NCBI GenBank assembly: GCA_017548505.1
Contig: JAFYZX010000025.1
Location: forward strand, 1-51,912
Reading direction: 5' to 3'
DNA: 51,912 nt
Origin: Bacteroidales bacterium
Lineage (GTDB): Bacteria; Bacteroidota; Bacteroidia; Bacteroidales; UBA932
Shown in pieces: positions 24,992 through 32,909 of this stretch (position 1 is the first letter of the stretch; every line of letters starts with the position of its first letter). A model generated the notes under the pieces. The model searched no databases. It had not been told where the DNA came from and was given only the letters and a program-made list of their open reading frames with translations. The position numbers were made by a program, and so were the translations under genes.

Positions 24992-25965
24992 AGTCTTTTG
25001 GTATTAGAGTCCGACTTGTAATCTTCTATGCTCTGCGATATGGCTCCTCCGCTTTCTCCCACGAGCTTGATGAATATCTCGTTCATCTTCGGCATCAGAG
25101 GCTGGAAGGAAATGATGTCCGCCCTGTCTGCGATGCTTCTGAGAAGATCCCTTCTGCCCACTCCCGGAGCAACATCCAGAATGCTTTTCAGATGATCCTT
25201 CACGTTCTCTGTGGAAACTACGGAGAACAATCCGTCAACGCTCTGGAGATCAGGCTCGTCCTGTGACGGGGCGTAGCATACTTCCACTCTGTTGTGGCCG
25301 TGTTCCCTGCGGATCTGCTCCACATTGCCGGTGATGACCAGCTTGGCCTTGTTGATGAGGGCTATGTCATCGCAGAGCTCCTCCACACTTTCCATATTGT
25401 GGGTGGAGAGGATGATGGTACAGCCCTCGTCTTTCATCCTCAGTATCTCGTCGCGGATGAGGTTTACGTTAATAGGGTCGAATCCGGAGAACGGCTCGTC
25501 CAGAATCAGCAGCTGAGGCTTGTGGAGAACGGTTGTAATGAACTGTATCTTCTGGGCCATACCCTTGCTGAGTTCCTCCACCTTCTTGTTCCACCACGGC
25601 TGTATGCCGAACTTCTGGAACCATTTCATCAGTTCCCTTGTGGCTTCTCCTCTGGAAAGGCCCTTGAGCTGAGCCAGATAAACCGCCTGGTCTCCGACTT
25701 TCATTTTTTTGTAAAGACCGCGTTCTTCAGGCAGATAGCCGATTCTCTCGATGTCCTCCAGACGGAGAGGCTTTCCACCCAAAAGCACCTGGCCCTCGGT
25801 AGGAAGGGTGATGCGGTTGATAATCCTTATCAGGGTTGTCTTTCCCGCCCCGTTAGGGCCGAGGAAGCCGAAGATCTTGCCCTGAGGAATATCCAGGTTT
25901 ATGTGGTCCAGGGCAGTGAACTTGCCGAACTTCTTGACCACATTTTCACAACTGATAAATCCCAT
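24988..25965 (-). CDS. ABC transporter ATPase, NatA-like
   Basis: This 325-residue ATPase partners the downstream ABC-2 permease. It shows Walker A GPNGAGKTT (near residue 36), Q-loop (YLPEERGLY), signature LSKGMAQK, Walker B LLILDEPFSGFDP and STHNMESVEELCDD, followed by a C-terminal extension (residues 230-325) typical of NatA/YhaQ-type proteins. The signature LSKGM is a family-specific variant of LSGGQ. The four-base overlap with the permease indicates coupling. Confidence 0.9.
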   Translation of the reverse strand: MGFISCENVVKKFGKFTALDHINLDIPQGKIFGFLGPNGAGKTTLIRIINRITLPTEGQVLLGGKPLRLEDIERIGYLPEERGLYKKMKVGDQAVYLAQLKGLSRGEATRELMKWFQKFGIQPWWNKKVEELSKGMAQKIQFITTVLHKPQLLILDEPFSGFDPINVNLIRDEILRMKDEGCTIILSTHNMESVEELCDDIALINKAKLVITGNVEQIRREHGHNRVEVCYAPSQDEPDLQSVDGLFSVVSTENVKDHLKSILDVAPGVGRRDLLRSIADRADIISFQPLMPKMNEIFIKLVGESGGAISQSIEDYKSDSNTKRL

Positions 25966-26011
25966 TTTTTCTTCTTGCTTAAAAATCCTGTCAAAGATAA
26001 TGCAAATTGAT

Positions 26012-26908
26012 TTATTCCATATACGGATGCAGCCTGAGAGTGTCTTGAGCGGAGAGGATGTTGTTTTCGCAGAGAGATTTCAGGCTGCACTTTTCCTTTC
26101 CCTGGGACTGGATGAAAAGCGCTATGCCTCTGGCGTTGTAGGCTCCGATATAAGGATGCCGCCTCAGGAAATTTTCATCCGCCTCGGCGATGGAGAACTT
26201 TTTGATTCCTCCCGGATGCACAAATACCTGGTCCTTTATCCTGTCGAACTTCTCCCGATCCATTCCCCTGATTTCCAGAAGCTGCTCTATGCTCGCAAAA
26301 CTTCCCAGAGCCTTGCGGTAAGACAGGATAGCCTTGCAGAAATAGGGGCCGATTCCCTTGACGGAAATCAGTGCTGCGCTGTCTGCCTCGTTGAGATCTA
26401 CAAAAACCTTTTCCTTCGGGCTTTTCCACACGGCCTTTTCCTCATATTTGTCTTCCTTTGGAATCTCCGGTTTTTCTTCCTGTTTTATCTCTGGCCTTAC
26501 CTTTGGCTTTTCTGGTGTCATTGCCTTGGGCTCGGGTCTTTTTCCAGCCACGGGAATAACTATGTATGGCTCGAGTTCCAGGTATTTTTCCGGACTTACC
26601 GTGTACATTTTGGAGAAATCTTCCTTTTTTCGGAACTTTCCTCCCTTTTCGCGGTAATGGATAATTGTCAGAGCCTGCTTTTGCGTTAGACCGAGCAGCT
26701 GAAGACTGTCGATAGTGATGGTGTTCGGATTAAAGGCAAACAGAGTCTCGTGAGTCTCCTCTGTTTTAACTTCTGCCGGAGGCCGTTCTTCTTTGGATTT
26801 AGAGCATTTGTGGATTGTGAATGTTACGGCCTGAAATACAAACACCAGGGCCATCATCGCGATGACGCCCCTTGCCGTTGAGTCGCTGACCCTCCTCGTC
26901 TTTCCCAT
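26012..26908 (-). CDS. ComEA-like helix-hairpin-helix protein
   Basis: This 298-residue protein has one N-terminal membrane segment (about 14-30) and three helix-hairpin-helix regions: 57-116 (FNPNTITIDSLQLLGLTQKQA), 170-230 (DLNEADSAALISVKGIGPYFCKAILSYRK) and 240-298. A Pro/Glu/Lys-rich linker separates the first two. HhH domains bind DNA without sequence specificity, and ComEA-type proteins take part in DNA uptake; the role in Bacteroidales is untested. It overlaps the upstream rsmI frame by 110 bases; a start at 26857 (MMALVFVFQ) would shorten the overlap. Confidence 0.8.
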   Translation of the reverse strand: MGKTRRVSDSTARGVIAMMALVFVFQAVTFTIHKCSKSKEERPPAEVKTEETHETLFAFNPNTITIDSLQLLGLTQKQALTIIHYREKGGKFRKKEDFSKMYTVSPEKYLELEPYIVIPVAGKRPEPKAMTPEKPKVRPEIKQEEKPEIPKEDKYEEKAVWKSPKEKVFVDLNEADSAALISVKGIGPYFCKAILSYRKALGSFASIEQLLEIRGMDREKFDRIKDQVFVHPGGIKKFSIAEADENFLRRHPYIGAYNARGIALFIQSQGKEKCSLKSLCENNILSAQDTLRLHPYME

Positions 26909-27584
26909 ATTCTTTCCCTTCTATAATTACAACAATTTCTCCTTTCGGCTCGTTGGCTGTGAACCATTCTACGAGTTCATCCAGAGTGCCTCTGCGGCAC
27001 TCGTTGTGTATTTTGCTTATTTCCCTGCAAACGGCGGCCTTTCTGCTTCCTCCTGCAAATTCCTTTAGGGATTCCAGAAGTTTGAGAAGCCTGTACGGGG
27101 ATTCATAAATGATTGATGTCACGTCTCTTTCCGCAATCTCGCGGATTCTTGTCTGGCGGCCTTTCTTCTGTGGAAGGAAGCCCTCGAAGCAGAAGCGGTC
27201 GCTCGGCAGCCCGCTTACGGTAAGGGCCGGAACAAAGGCGGTGGCTCCGGGCAGAGCTTCCACCTCTATGCCGCGATCTATGCAGTCTCTTGTTACCAGA
27301 TATCCGGGATCTGAAATTCCGGGAGATCCTGCATCGGTTATCAGAGCCGCATTCTGCCCTTCGAGTATCTTGTTGCAGACGGATTCCGTTTTCTTGTGCT
27401 CGTTGAACTTATGGTAGCTCTCCATGTGGGTGGTGATACCGTACTTTTTCAGAAGGACGCTGCTCGTGCGGGTGTCTTCCGCATAGATAACATCCACATC
27501 TTTAAGAACTTGCAGGGCTCTAAGGGTTATGTCCTCAAGATTTCCCACAGGAGTGGGCACAAGATATAGCTTTCCGGAGTCCAT
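26799..27584 (-). CDS. rsmI: 16S rRNA cytidine-1402 2'-O-methyltransferase
   Basis: This SAM-dependent tetrapyrrole-methylase-fold enzyme modifies C1402 in the ribosomal decoding centre. It shows LYLVPTPVGNLEDIT, YAEDTRTSSVLLKKYGI, LITDAGSPGISDPGYLV, ALPGATAFVPAL, FEGFLPQKK and VCREISK..ECRRGTLDEL. The start is the ATG at 27584, which overlaps the preceding stop (TGATG). Family members usually end soon after GEIVVIIEG; this frame runs about 36 residues further (a Gly/Arg-rich tail) into the ComEA-like gene, so the true C-terminus may be unusual or the tail fortuitous. Confidence 0.93.
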   Translation of the reverse strand: MDSGKLYLVPTPVGNLEDITLRALQVLKDVDVIYAEDTRTSSVLLKKYGITTHMESYHKFNEHKKTESVCNKILEGQNAALITDAGSPGISDPGYLVTRDCIDRGIEVEALPGATAFVPALTVSGLPSDRFCFEGFLPQKKGRQTRIREIAERDVTSIIYESPYRLLKLLESLKEFAGGSRKAAVCREISKIHNECRRGTLDELVEWFTANEPKGEIVVIIEGKEYGKDEEGQRLNGKGRHRDDGPGVCISGRNIHNPQML

Positions 27585-28384
27585 CAGTTGCGGAATTTGC
27601 GGCGGATATGCATATACAGCCTGTAAACTGTGTCGCTGTCTTCCTTCCATTCCGGATGGGCCTGGCGGAAGTACTGGACAATGGCCTTGAAGTTAGGCAT
27701 GGTATCAATTTCAGTCATCTGCGAGTTGAAAAGCGCAGGGTCCGAATGGAAGAGTTCCCTTACAAACTCAAGCTTGTCGTTGATGCCCATAGTTCCCAGT
27801 ATATCATCAACATATTCAGCCGGATAGTCATATTCCCAATCAAACCAGTCCTTGCCCTTCTTCTCGGGAGCCGGCTCTTCTTCCTTAACTTCTGCTACGG
27901 TTTCCTCTATTTTCTCTTCAACCTCCGGCTCTTCCTCTACAGTTTCCTCTTCCACGATAGGCTCTTCAGCAACCTCTTCCTCTACAACAGGCTCTTCTGC
28001 AAGTTCTTCCGGGTTTTCTTCTGCAGGTTCCTCAGGAGTTTCTTCTTCAGGATCGTAACTGAATTCCTCCTCTTCTTCCTCTTCTGAGAAACTGTCTTCT
28101 GCAAGGGTTTCAAAGATAGGCTCAGGGACTTCTCCTGTCTCGGCTGAGGCAACGGTATCAAAGCCTGAAGCCTTTTCCGCGATGGAGTCCACTTTCTCGT
28201 CTATGGAGTTCAGGCGGGCGGAAAGATGGTCAACCCTGTCGCTGAGAGAAGAAATCATCTTTGCGATTTCTTCAAGTTTTTCTTCCAGGGCAATTGCCAG
28301 ACTGTCCTTATTGTCAGCCTGATTCATCTCGTATTGCTTGAGAGTTTCCGCAAGAGCGGAGAGCAGTCCCTTTTTCTCTTCCAT
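27584..28384 (-). CDS. Acidic coiled-coil protein, Bacteroidales-type hypothetical
   Basis: This 266-residue protein has no signal peptide. Residues 10-70 are predicted coiled coil ([26 protein letters not shown]). Residues 95-175 are an extreme Glu/Pro/Val repeat ([21 protein letters not shown]). A C-terminal domain follows (200-266, [31 protein letters not shown], ending [12 protein letters not shown]), which resembles a conserved tail (NDRFxFxRELF) seen in uncharacterised Bacteroides proteins, from memory. The function is unknown. It is co-transcribed with rsmI and divergent from tdk from a shared symmetric promoter. Confidence 0.7.
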   Translation of the reverse strand: MEEKKGLLSALAETLKQYEMNQADNKDSLAIALEEKLEEIAKMISSLSDRVDHLSARLNSIDEKVDSIAEKASGFDTVASAETGEVPEPIFETLAEDSFSEEEEEEEFSYDPEEETPEEPAEENPEELAEEPVVEEEVAEEPIVEEETVEEEPEVEEKIEETVAEVKEEEPAPEKKGKDWFDWEYDYPAEYVDDILGTMGINDKLEFVRELFHSDPALFNSQMTEIDTMPNFKAIVQYFRQAHPEWKEDSDTVYRLYMHIRRKFRN

Positions 28385-28392
28385 ATTTTTAC

Positions 28393-28417
28393 TAAATTTG
28401 TGTACCGTACAAATTTA
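28393..28417. promoter_or_regulatory. Symmetric divergent promoter between tdk and acidic protein
   Basis: TAAATTTGT (28393-28401) and ACAAATTTA (28409-28417) form a perfect 9-bp inverted repeat around seven bases. Each arm contains a TAnnTTTG box, one per strand: the plus box 28393-28400 serves tdk (start 28424), the minus box 28417 to 28410 serves the gene starting at 28384. The two transcription starts lie inside or beside the opposite box, so simultaneous firing seems unlikely. Confidence 0.6.
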
Positions 28418-28423
28418 AGAAAA

Positions 28424-29017
28424 ATGTTTCTAGAAAGTCCAAAACAGTCTGGTTGGCTAGAGGTTATCTGCGGAAGTATGTTCTCCGGAAAGACGGAAGA
28501 GCTTATCCGGAGGCTCAAGAGGGCCAATTTCGCCCATCAGAGAGTGCAGATATTCAAGCCCGGGATAGATGTCCGCTATTCCGAAACGGAAGTGGTAAGC
28601 CACGAGGGCAAATCCATCCAGTCTATCAGCGTGGACTCTTCCCAGAACATCCTGCTCTATGCCACGGATGTGGACGTGGTTGGAATCGATGAGGTCCAGT
28701 TCTTCGACGATGGAATCGTGGAAGTCTGCAATATACTCGCCGACAAGGGAATAAGGGTAATAGTAGCCGGTCTGGACATGGATTATCTGGCAAAGCCTTT
28801 CGGCCCTATGCCTGCTCTTTTGGCCAGGGCTGAACACATAACCAAGGTACACGCAATCTGCGTAAAGTGCGGCCAGCCTGCCCAGCATTCTCATCGTCTG
28901 CCAACAGTACAGGGAGCCGGCAAAGACGAGCAGGTACTTCTGGGTGAAATGGACAAGTACGAGCCGCTTTGCCGGCACTGTTTCAACGCCGCCCTCAAAG
29001 CCGAGGGCAAGCTCTAG
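28424..29017 (+). CDS. tdk: Thymidine kinase
   Basis: This type II thymidine kinase phosphorylates thymidine (and deoxyuridine) in the salvage pathway. It has 197 residues. The P-loop [14 protein letters not shown] lies near residue 17, [12 protein letters not shown] is the Walker B with catalytic Glu, [15 protein letters not shown] is the lasso region, and CVKCG..CRHC provides four zinc ligands. The start is the ATG at 28424, behind the promoter box; a much longer in-frame extension to 28226 runs antisense through another gene and is rejected. Its stop is three bases from the convergent aspA stop. Confidence 0.96.
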   Translation: MFLESPKQSGWLEVICGSMFSGKTEELIRRLKRANFAHQRVQIFKPGIDVRYSETEVVSHEGKSIQSISVDSSQNILLYATDVDVVGIDEVQFFDDGIVEVCNILADKGIRVIVAGLDMDYLAKPFGPMPALLARAEHITKVHAICVKCGQPAQHSHRLPTVQGAGKDEQVLLGEMDKYEPLCRHCFNAALKAEGKL

Positions 29018-29020
29018 TCT

Positions 29021-30433
29021 TTATTTCTTGTAGTCGCGTGGTGCGAGCATGTTCTTTGGGCTGAGGGCCTCGTCGAGCTTGGCCTTGGTCATGACTTTCT
29101 GCTCGAGAACTATGTCGTAAACGCTGCGACCGGTCTTCTGTGCCTCCTTGGCAATCTTGGTGCTGGCCTTGTAGCCGATGTAAGGATTGAGGGCGGTAAC
29201 GATACCTATGGAGTTCTTTACCAGATCCATGCAATGCTCAGGGTTGGCGGTGATTCCGTCAACGCACTCCACTCTGAGGGTGTTCATTACATTGCTCATC
29301 CAGGTGATGCTCTCTGTGATGCACTGTATGATAACAGGCTCCATAACGTTGAGCTGGAGCTGGCCGGCCTCGGCCGCAAATGCAACGGCGGTGTCGTTTC
29401 CGATAACCTTGAAGCAAACCTGGTTGGTAACTTCAGGGATGACAGGGTTAACCTTGCCAGGCATGATGGAAGATCCCGGAGCCTTTGGAGGAAGGTTGAT
29501 TTCTCCCAGTCCGCATCTTGGGCCTGAAGCAAGCAGACGAAGGTCGTTGGCAACCTTGGAAAGCTTTACAGCCAGCCTCTTTACTGCTCCGTGATAAGCT
29601 ACGTAAGGAGCGGTGTCAGGAGTTGCGGCAACCAGGTTCTTGGCAGGAGCGAAAGGCTCGCCTGTAAGTTCAGCCAGCTTCTTGCAGCAAAGCTTTGTGA
29701 ATCCTGGAGTTGCGTTGATGCCGGTTCCGATGGCGGTTCCGCCCATGTTGATTGCGTAGAGCTTCTTCTTGTTGTATTCGAGGTTCTCTATTTCCTCTTC
29801 AAGAGAATCGGCGAATGCCTTGAATTCCTGACCGAGAGTCATAGGAACTGCATCCTGGAGCTGGGTTCTACCCATCTTGATAATCTTGTCGAATTCCTTT
29901 GCCTTTGCCTTGAAGGATGCGATGAGGGCCTTGAGGCTCTCGATGAGCTTCTTGTTCATCATCACGATGGTAAGGTGAAGGGCAGTAGGATAAGCGTCGT
30001 TGGTGCTCTGGGCGCAGTTGATGTGGTCGTTAGGCGAGCAGAACTTGTAGTCTCCTCTCTCCTTGCCCATAATCTCGAGGGCGCGGTTGGCGATAACCTC
30101 GTTTGCATTCATGTTAACTGATGTACCTGCACCGCCCTGAAGCATGTCGATAGGGAAGTCGCAGTGCATCTTGCCGGCGATGATTTCCTTGCAGGCCTTT
30201 ACAACAGCCTTGGTGATGGTGTTGTCCACAACGCCGAGCTCGTTGTTTGCCTGGATGGCAGCCAGCTTGACGTATGCTATAGCTACCACGAAATCAGGAT
30301 AGTCGCACATCCTGATTCCAGAGATCTTGTAGTTGTTGAGCGCTCTCTGAGTCTGAACGCCGTAGTATGCCTCTGCAGGAACCTTGAGTTCTCCCAAGAG
30401 GTCTGATTCAACTCTATATTTCTTTGTTGCCAT
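29021..30433 (-). CDS. aspA: Aspartate ammonia-lyase
   Basis: Aspartase reversibly deaminates L-aspartate to fumarate and ammonia in the cytoplasm. It has 470 residues, with RVESDLLGELKVPAEAYYGVQTQRA at the N-terminus, SPNDHINCAQSTNDAYPTA, GRTQLQDAVPMTLGQEF and the superfamily signature GSSIMPGKVNP. The N-terminus and signature context favour aspartase over fumarase, although the superfamily is close. The ATG at 30433 is the family start. Fumarate made here can feed fumarate respiration and the succinate-propionate branch (mutA/mutB). The promoter at 30480-30496 shares 17 bases with that of mutA. Confidence 0.93.
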   Translation of the reverse strand: MATKKYRVESDLLGELKVPAEAYYGVQTQRALNNYKISGIRMCDYPDFVVAIAYVKLAAIQANNELGVVDNTITKAVVKACKEIIAGKMHCDFPIDMLQGGAGTSVNMNANEVIANRALEIMGKERGDYKFCSPNDHINCAQSTNDAYPTALHLTIVMMNKKLIESLKALIASFKAKAKEFDKIIKMGRTQLQDAVPMTLGQEFKAFADSLEEEIENLEYNKKKLYAINMGGTAIGTGINATPGFTKLCCKKLAELTGEPFAPAKNLVAATPDTAPYVAYHGAVKRLAVKLSKVANDLRLLASGPRCGLGEINLPPKAPGSSIMPGKVNPVIPEVTNQVCFKVIGNDTAVAFAAEAGQLQLNVMEPVIIQCITESITWMSNVMNTLRVECVDGITANPEHCMDLVKNSIGIVTALNPYIGYKASTKIAKEAQKTGRSVYDIVLEQKVMTKAKLDEALSPKNMLAPRDYKK

Positions 30434-30479
30434 GTTTTTAAAAATTAAATATGATTTGTTTCTACTTAAAATCTTGCGG

Positions 30480-30496
30480 ATAGACAACAAATATAA
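30480..30496 (-). promoter_or_regulatory. aspA promoter with 17-nt motif shared with mutA
   Basis: On the minus strand TTATATTTGTTGTCTAT contains the -7 box TATATTTG (30495 to 30488) and the presumed first transcribed bases. The same 17 bases occur before mutA (47975-47991). Leader to the ATG at 30433 is about 50 nt. Confidence 0.65.
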
Positions 30497-30525
30497 TTAA
30501 AAATTTTAAACGAAGCGTTTTCTTT

Positions 30526-31707
30526 CTATTTATTTATGTAGCGATAGGAGAAGCAGGCTGTCACGAAGTAAACGATGGCCTGGATCCAGAGGGCGATGAA
30601 TTCCGGACGGATGACGGAGAAGTCAGCTCCCATGCAGTTGAGCTTCACATAGCCCTGAACGCCGAAGGTACCGGGAAATATGCAGGCGAAATATTTCCAG
30701 AAGGCAGGGAAACTGCTGAAAGGCCATGTAAGGCCGCTGAGGAAGAGGAGTATCACGCTGAAAAACAGGAACATCACCATACCGGTCTCGCGGTTGCGGA
30801 TAAAAATGGCCCAGGTCTGGGAGAAGAATATCACGGCCAGAAGGAACGGGAGCAGAAGTCTGTAGATGTCCCACGCCGATGCGTAGTGCGGCAGGCCGAA
30901 CATCCTCGGAACCAGGATGAGAATGTATGCGGATATTATCGAGTATATAAGGAAATATGCGGCAGCCTGGCCGAGAATAAACCTGTGGACTTTCTTCTCG
31001 TGAGGAGAGACATCTTCGCTGAGCTTATGGTTGGCGTTTTCCTCTCTTCTTGTCCCCGATACCATACCTATGCCAAGGAAGAGAAGCTGGTGGATAATCA
31101 GAACAAGCACACCGGGAACGAAGAAACTGGCAAAGCCGTTGCCCTCGTTGAAGAGGATGTTCATCTTGTTCCTCAGAGGCTCGGCGCTTGTGAGGGCTTC
31201 CTGCTCGGTAAGGCCGTCAGCAGAGAGCCTTTCAAGGGAAATGTTCTTGTTCTCGGCCAGCATCACATAGTTGCAGGCCATGGCTATGTTCTTGTAGATG
31301 AAGAATGTAGCCATATTAACATACAGGGATACCGTGGTTTGTTTTCCGGTTTGGATGTCTTTGCTGAATTCCTTAGGTATGACAATGATGCCGTGGATTT
31401 CCCTTTTCTTCATCCTGCCGATGGCGTCTTCCATATTGACGCAGGATTCCAGGGAAACCTCCCTTGTGGCATCTATCTTGGAGGCGAAGCTGCGGCTGTA
31501 GGATGTTCCGCACTCGTCTATGATTCCAACAGGAATCTCGTCCACGCTTTCGTTGAGATAGACGGTGCTGTAAAGCAGAGGATAGCCAAAGCCGGCGATT
31601 ATCAGAATCAGCAGCACTCCGCTGTCGGTGAATATGGTTTTGACCTCCCTCCAGGTGATGGCGGTAAGCTCGGCGAGCACTTCCTTTATATGAGAAAAGA
31701 ACTTCAT
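30526..31707 (-). CDS. ABC-2 type permease, YbhS/YbhR-like (second)
   Basis: This 393-residue inner-membrane subunit has an N-terminal helix after REVKTIFTDSGVLLILIIAGFGYPLLYS, a large extracytoplasmic domain (about 50-190, PVGIIDECGTSYSR), then five helices. The start is the ATG at 31707, overlapping the preceding permease stop (TGATG); the in-frame extension upstream runs through that gene. It is a paralogue of the upstream permease; together they would form the membrane channel of a drug-efflux-type ABC-2 transporter. No ATPase gene lies in this operon. It is the last gene of the operon. Confidence 0.87.
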   Translation of the reverse strand: MKFFSHIKEVLAELTAITWREVKTIFTDSGVLLILIIAGFGYPLLYSTVYLNESVDEIPVGIIDECGTSYSRSFASKIDATREVSLESCVNMEDAIGRMKKREIHGIIVIPKEFSKDIQTGKQTTVSLYVNMATFFIYKNIAMACNYVMLAENKNISLERLSADGLTEQEALTSAEPLRNKMNILFNEGNGFASFFVPGVLVLIIHQLLFLGIGMVSGTRREENANHKLSEDVSPHEKKVHRFILGQAAAYFLIYSIISAYILILVPRMFGLPHYASAWDIYRLLLPFLLAVIFFSQTWAIFIRNRETGMVMFLFFSVILLFLSGLTWPFSSFPAFWKYFACIFPGTFGVQGYVKLNCMGADFSVIRPEFIALWIQAIVYFVTACFSYRYINK

Positions 31708-32891
31708 CACTTGGTAGGATAATTGAGTTTGACCATAGCATCCTTGAGCCTTCCCAAAACAAGGAACGGAAGGAAGAAGAAGATGCACATTCCCAGCATG
31801 TTGATCCACACATCGCCGATGCCGGAATCAAGCATCGCCCACTTTACATATATGAGGTAGTATTGCCTGAGAGGGAAAAGCTGGGCAAATCCCTGCATAG
31901 GGGCAATCATCATTTCCACAGGGTAGGTCATTCCGCACATGCTCATGGCCAGTATGGAGTAGAGAGAGGCGGCGCTGAGGGCATCCCTGAGCACAGGGAA
32001 AAGACCTATGAAGAACAGTCCCACGGCGTGGGAGGCCAGAACCAGCAACGTGATGTTGAGGGCCATGACCCAGGCCGGTCCCAAAAGCGGGAATCCGAAA
32101 ATCCTGTAGGCCAGCACAACGAACGAAAGTCCCAGCAGAATGTAAATCAGGAAATATGGCAAAAGTTTGCCGATCAGGGCGTTTATTATGCTGCCTCCGG
32201 CTTTTTCCAGAAGTTCCGGAGTGGTTTTCTGCTTGAGCTCATATCCGATGGTGAATACCGTCATCACGATGATGCAAAGAGAAAGGATGCCCGGCCAGAT
32301 TATGGAAATCAGATAGATTGCATAGCTGCTCCACGGGTTGCAGATGCTGTGCGTGTCTATGGTGATTGGCTGGAGCTGAGGCATGATGTCCGCTTCCGGA
32401 ACGCCCTTTGCCCTCATAGTTGTTCTCCTGACTCCGGCGTTCAGCACGTTGACAATCTGGTAGAAGTTCCTGTAGGCAAGTGTCCCGGCAACCATATAAG
32501 CTTCTGTGTAATAGACGGGAACGGTTGGCCTGAGGCCGTTGACCACATTCACGTAGAGGTCCTCTGGAAACTCTATGAAGCCGTAGATTTCTCCCCTCTG
32601 CATTGCAAGCCTGGCATCGTGATAACTGCCGTAACGCCTGGAAATATCGATTCCCTGCATGGCTTCCATATTCTTGATGGCAGTGCGGGAAAGATAGGAG
32701 TCGTCCAAGTCCACAACTCCAACGGGAACCCTCTGGGGGAGACCCTGGTACATCAGGCTCACAAAGAAAATGGCGCAGAAAGCAAGTACCAATATGGTGC
32801 CGTACAGGTAGATAGGCCTGTTCAGCATTATATTGCCCTCTCTGACAAAGACATTGAGGATGCAATTGAGCATATTGGAACTCTTTCTCAT
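31707..32891 (-). CDS. ABC-2 type permease, YbhS/YbhR-like (first)
   Basis: This 394-residue permease has the same plan as its downstream paralogue: an N-terminal helix (about 26-46), an extracytoplasmic domain with PVGVVDLDDSYLSRTAIKN and IYGFIEFPEDLYVNVVNG, then helices from residue 190 with the YELKQKTTPELLEKAGGSIINALIGKLLPY amphipathic stretch. It acts with the HlyD and TolC proteins encoded upstream, a layout like YbhFSR-YbhG. The starting Met could also be Met7 (MLNCILNVF) or Met22. Confidence 0.88.
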   Translation of the reverse strand: MRKSSNMLNCILNVFVREGNIMLNRPIYLYGTILVLAFCAIFFVSLMYQGLPQRVPVGVVDLDDSYLSRTAIKNMEAMQGIDISRRYGSYHDARLAMQRGEIYGFIEFPEDLYVNVVNGLRPTVPVYYTEAYMVAGTLAYRNFYQIVNVLNAGVRRTTMRAKGVPEADIMPQLQPITIDTHSICNPWSSYAIYLISIIWPGILSLCIIVMTVFTIGYELKQKTTPELLEKAGGSIINALIGKLLPYFLIYILLGLSFVVLAYRIFGFPLLGPAWVMALNITLLVLASHAVGLFFIGLFPVLRDALSAASLYSILAMSMCGMTYPVEMMIAPMQGFAQLFPLRQYYLIYVKWAMLDSGIGDVWINMLGMCIFFFLPFLVLGRLKDAMVKLNYPTK

Positions 32892-32909
32892 AGAGTCTTT
32901 TCTCAGCGA

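Noticed and set aside
27852-28058. Plus-strand Ser-rich frame opposite the acidic repeat
   Set aside because: It is the complement of the Glu-rich repeat (GAA/GAG against TTC/CTC and TCT), hence low complexity, not a gene.
28226-28423. N-terminal extension of tdk by 66 codons
   Set aside because: It runs antisense through the acidic protein gene and across the promoter; the kinase P-loop follows normally from the ATG at 28424.
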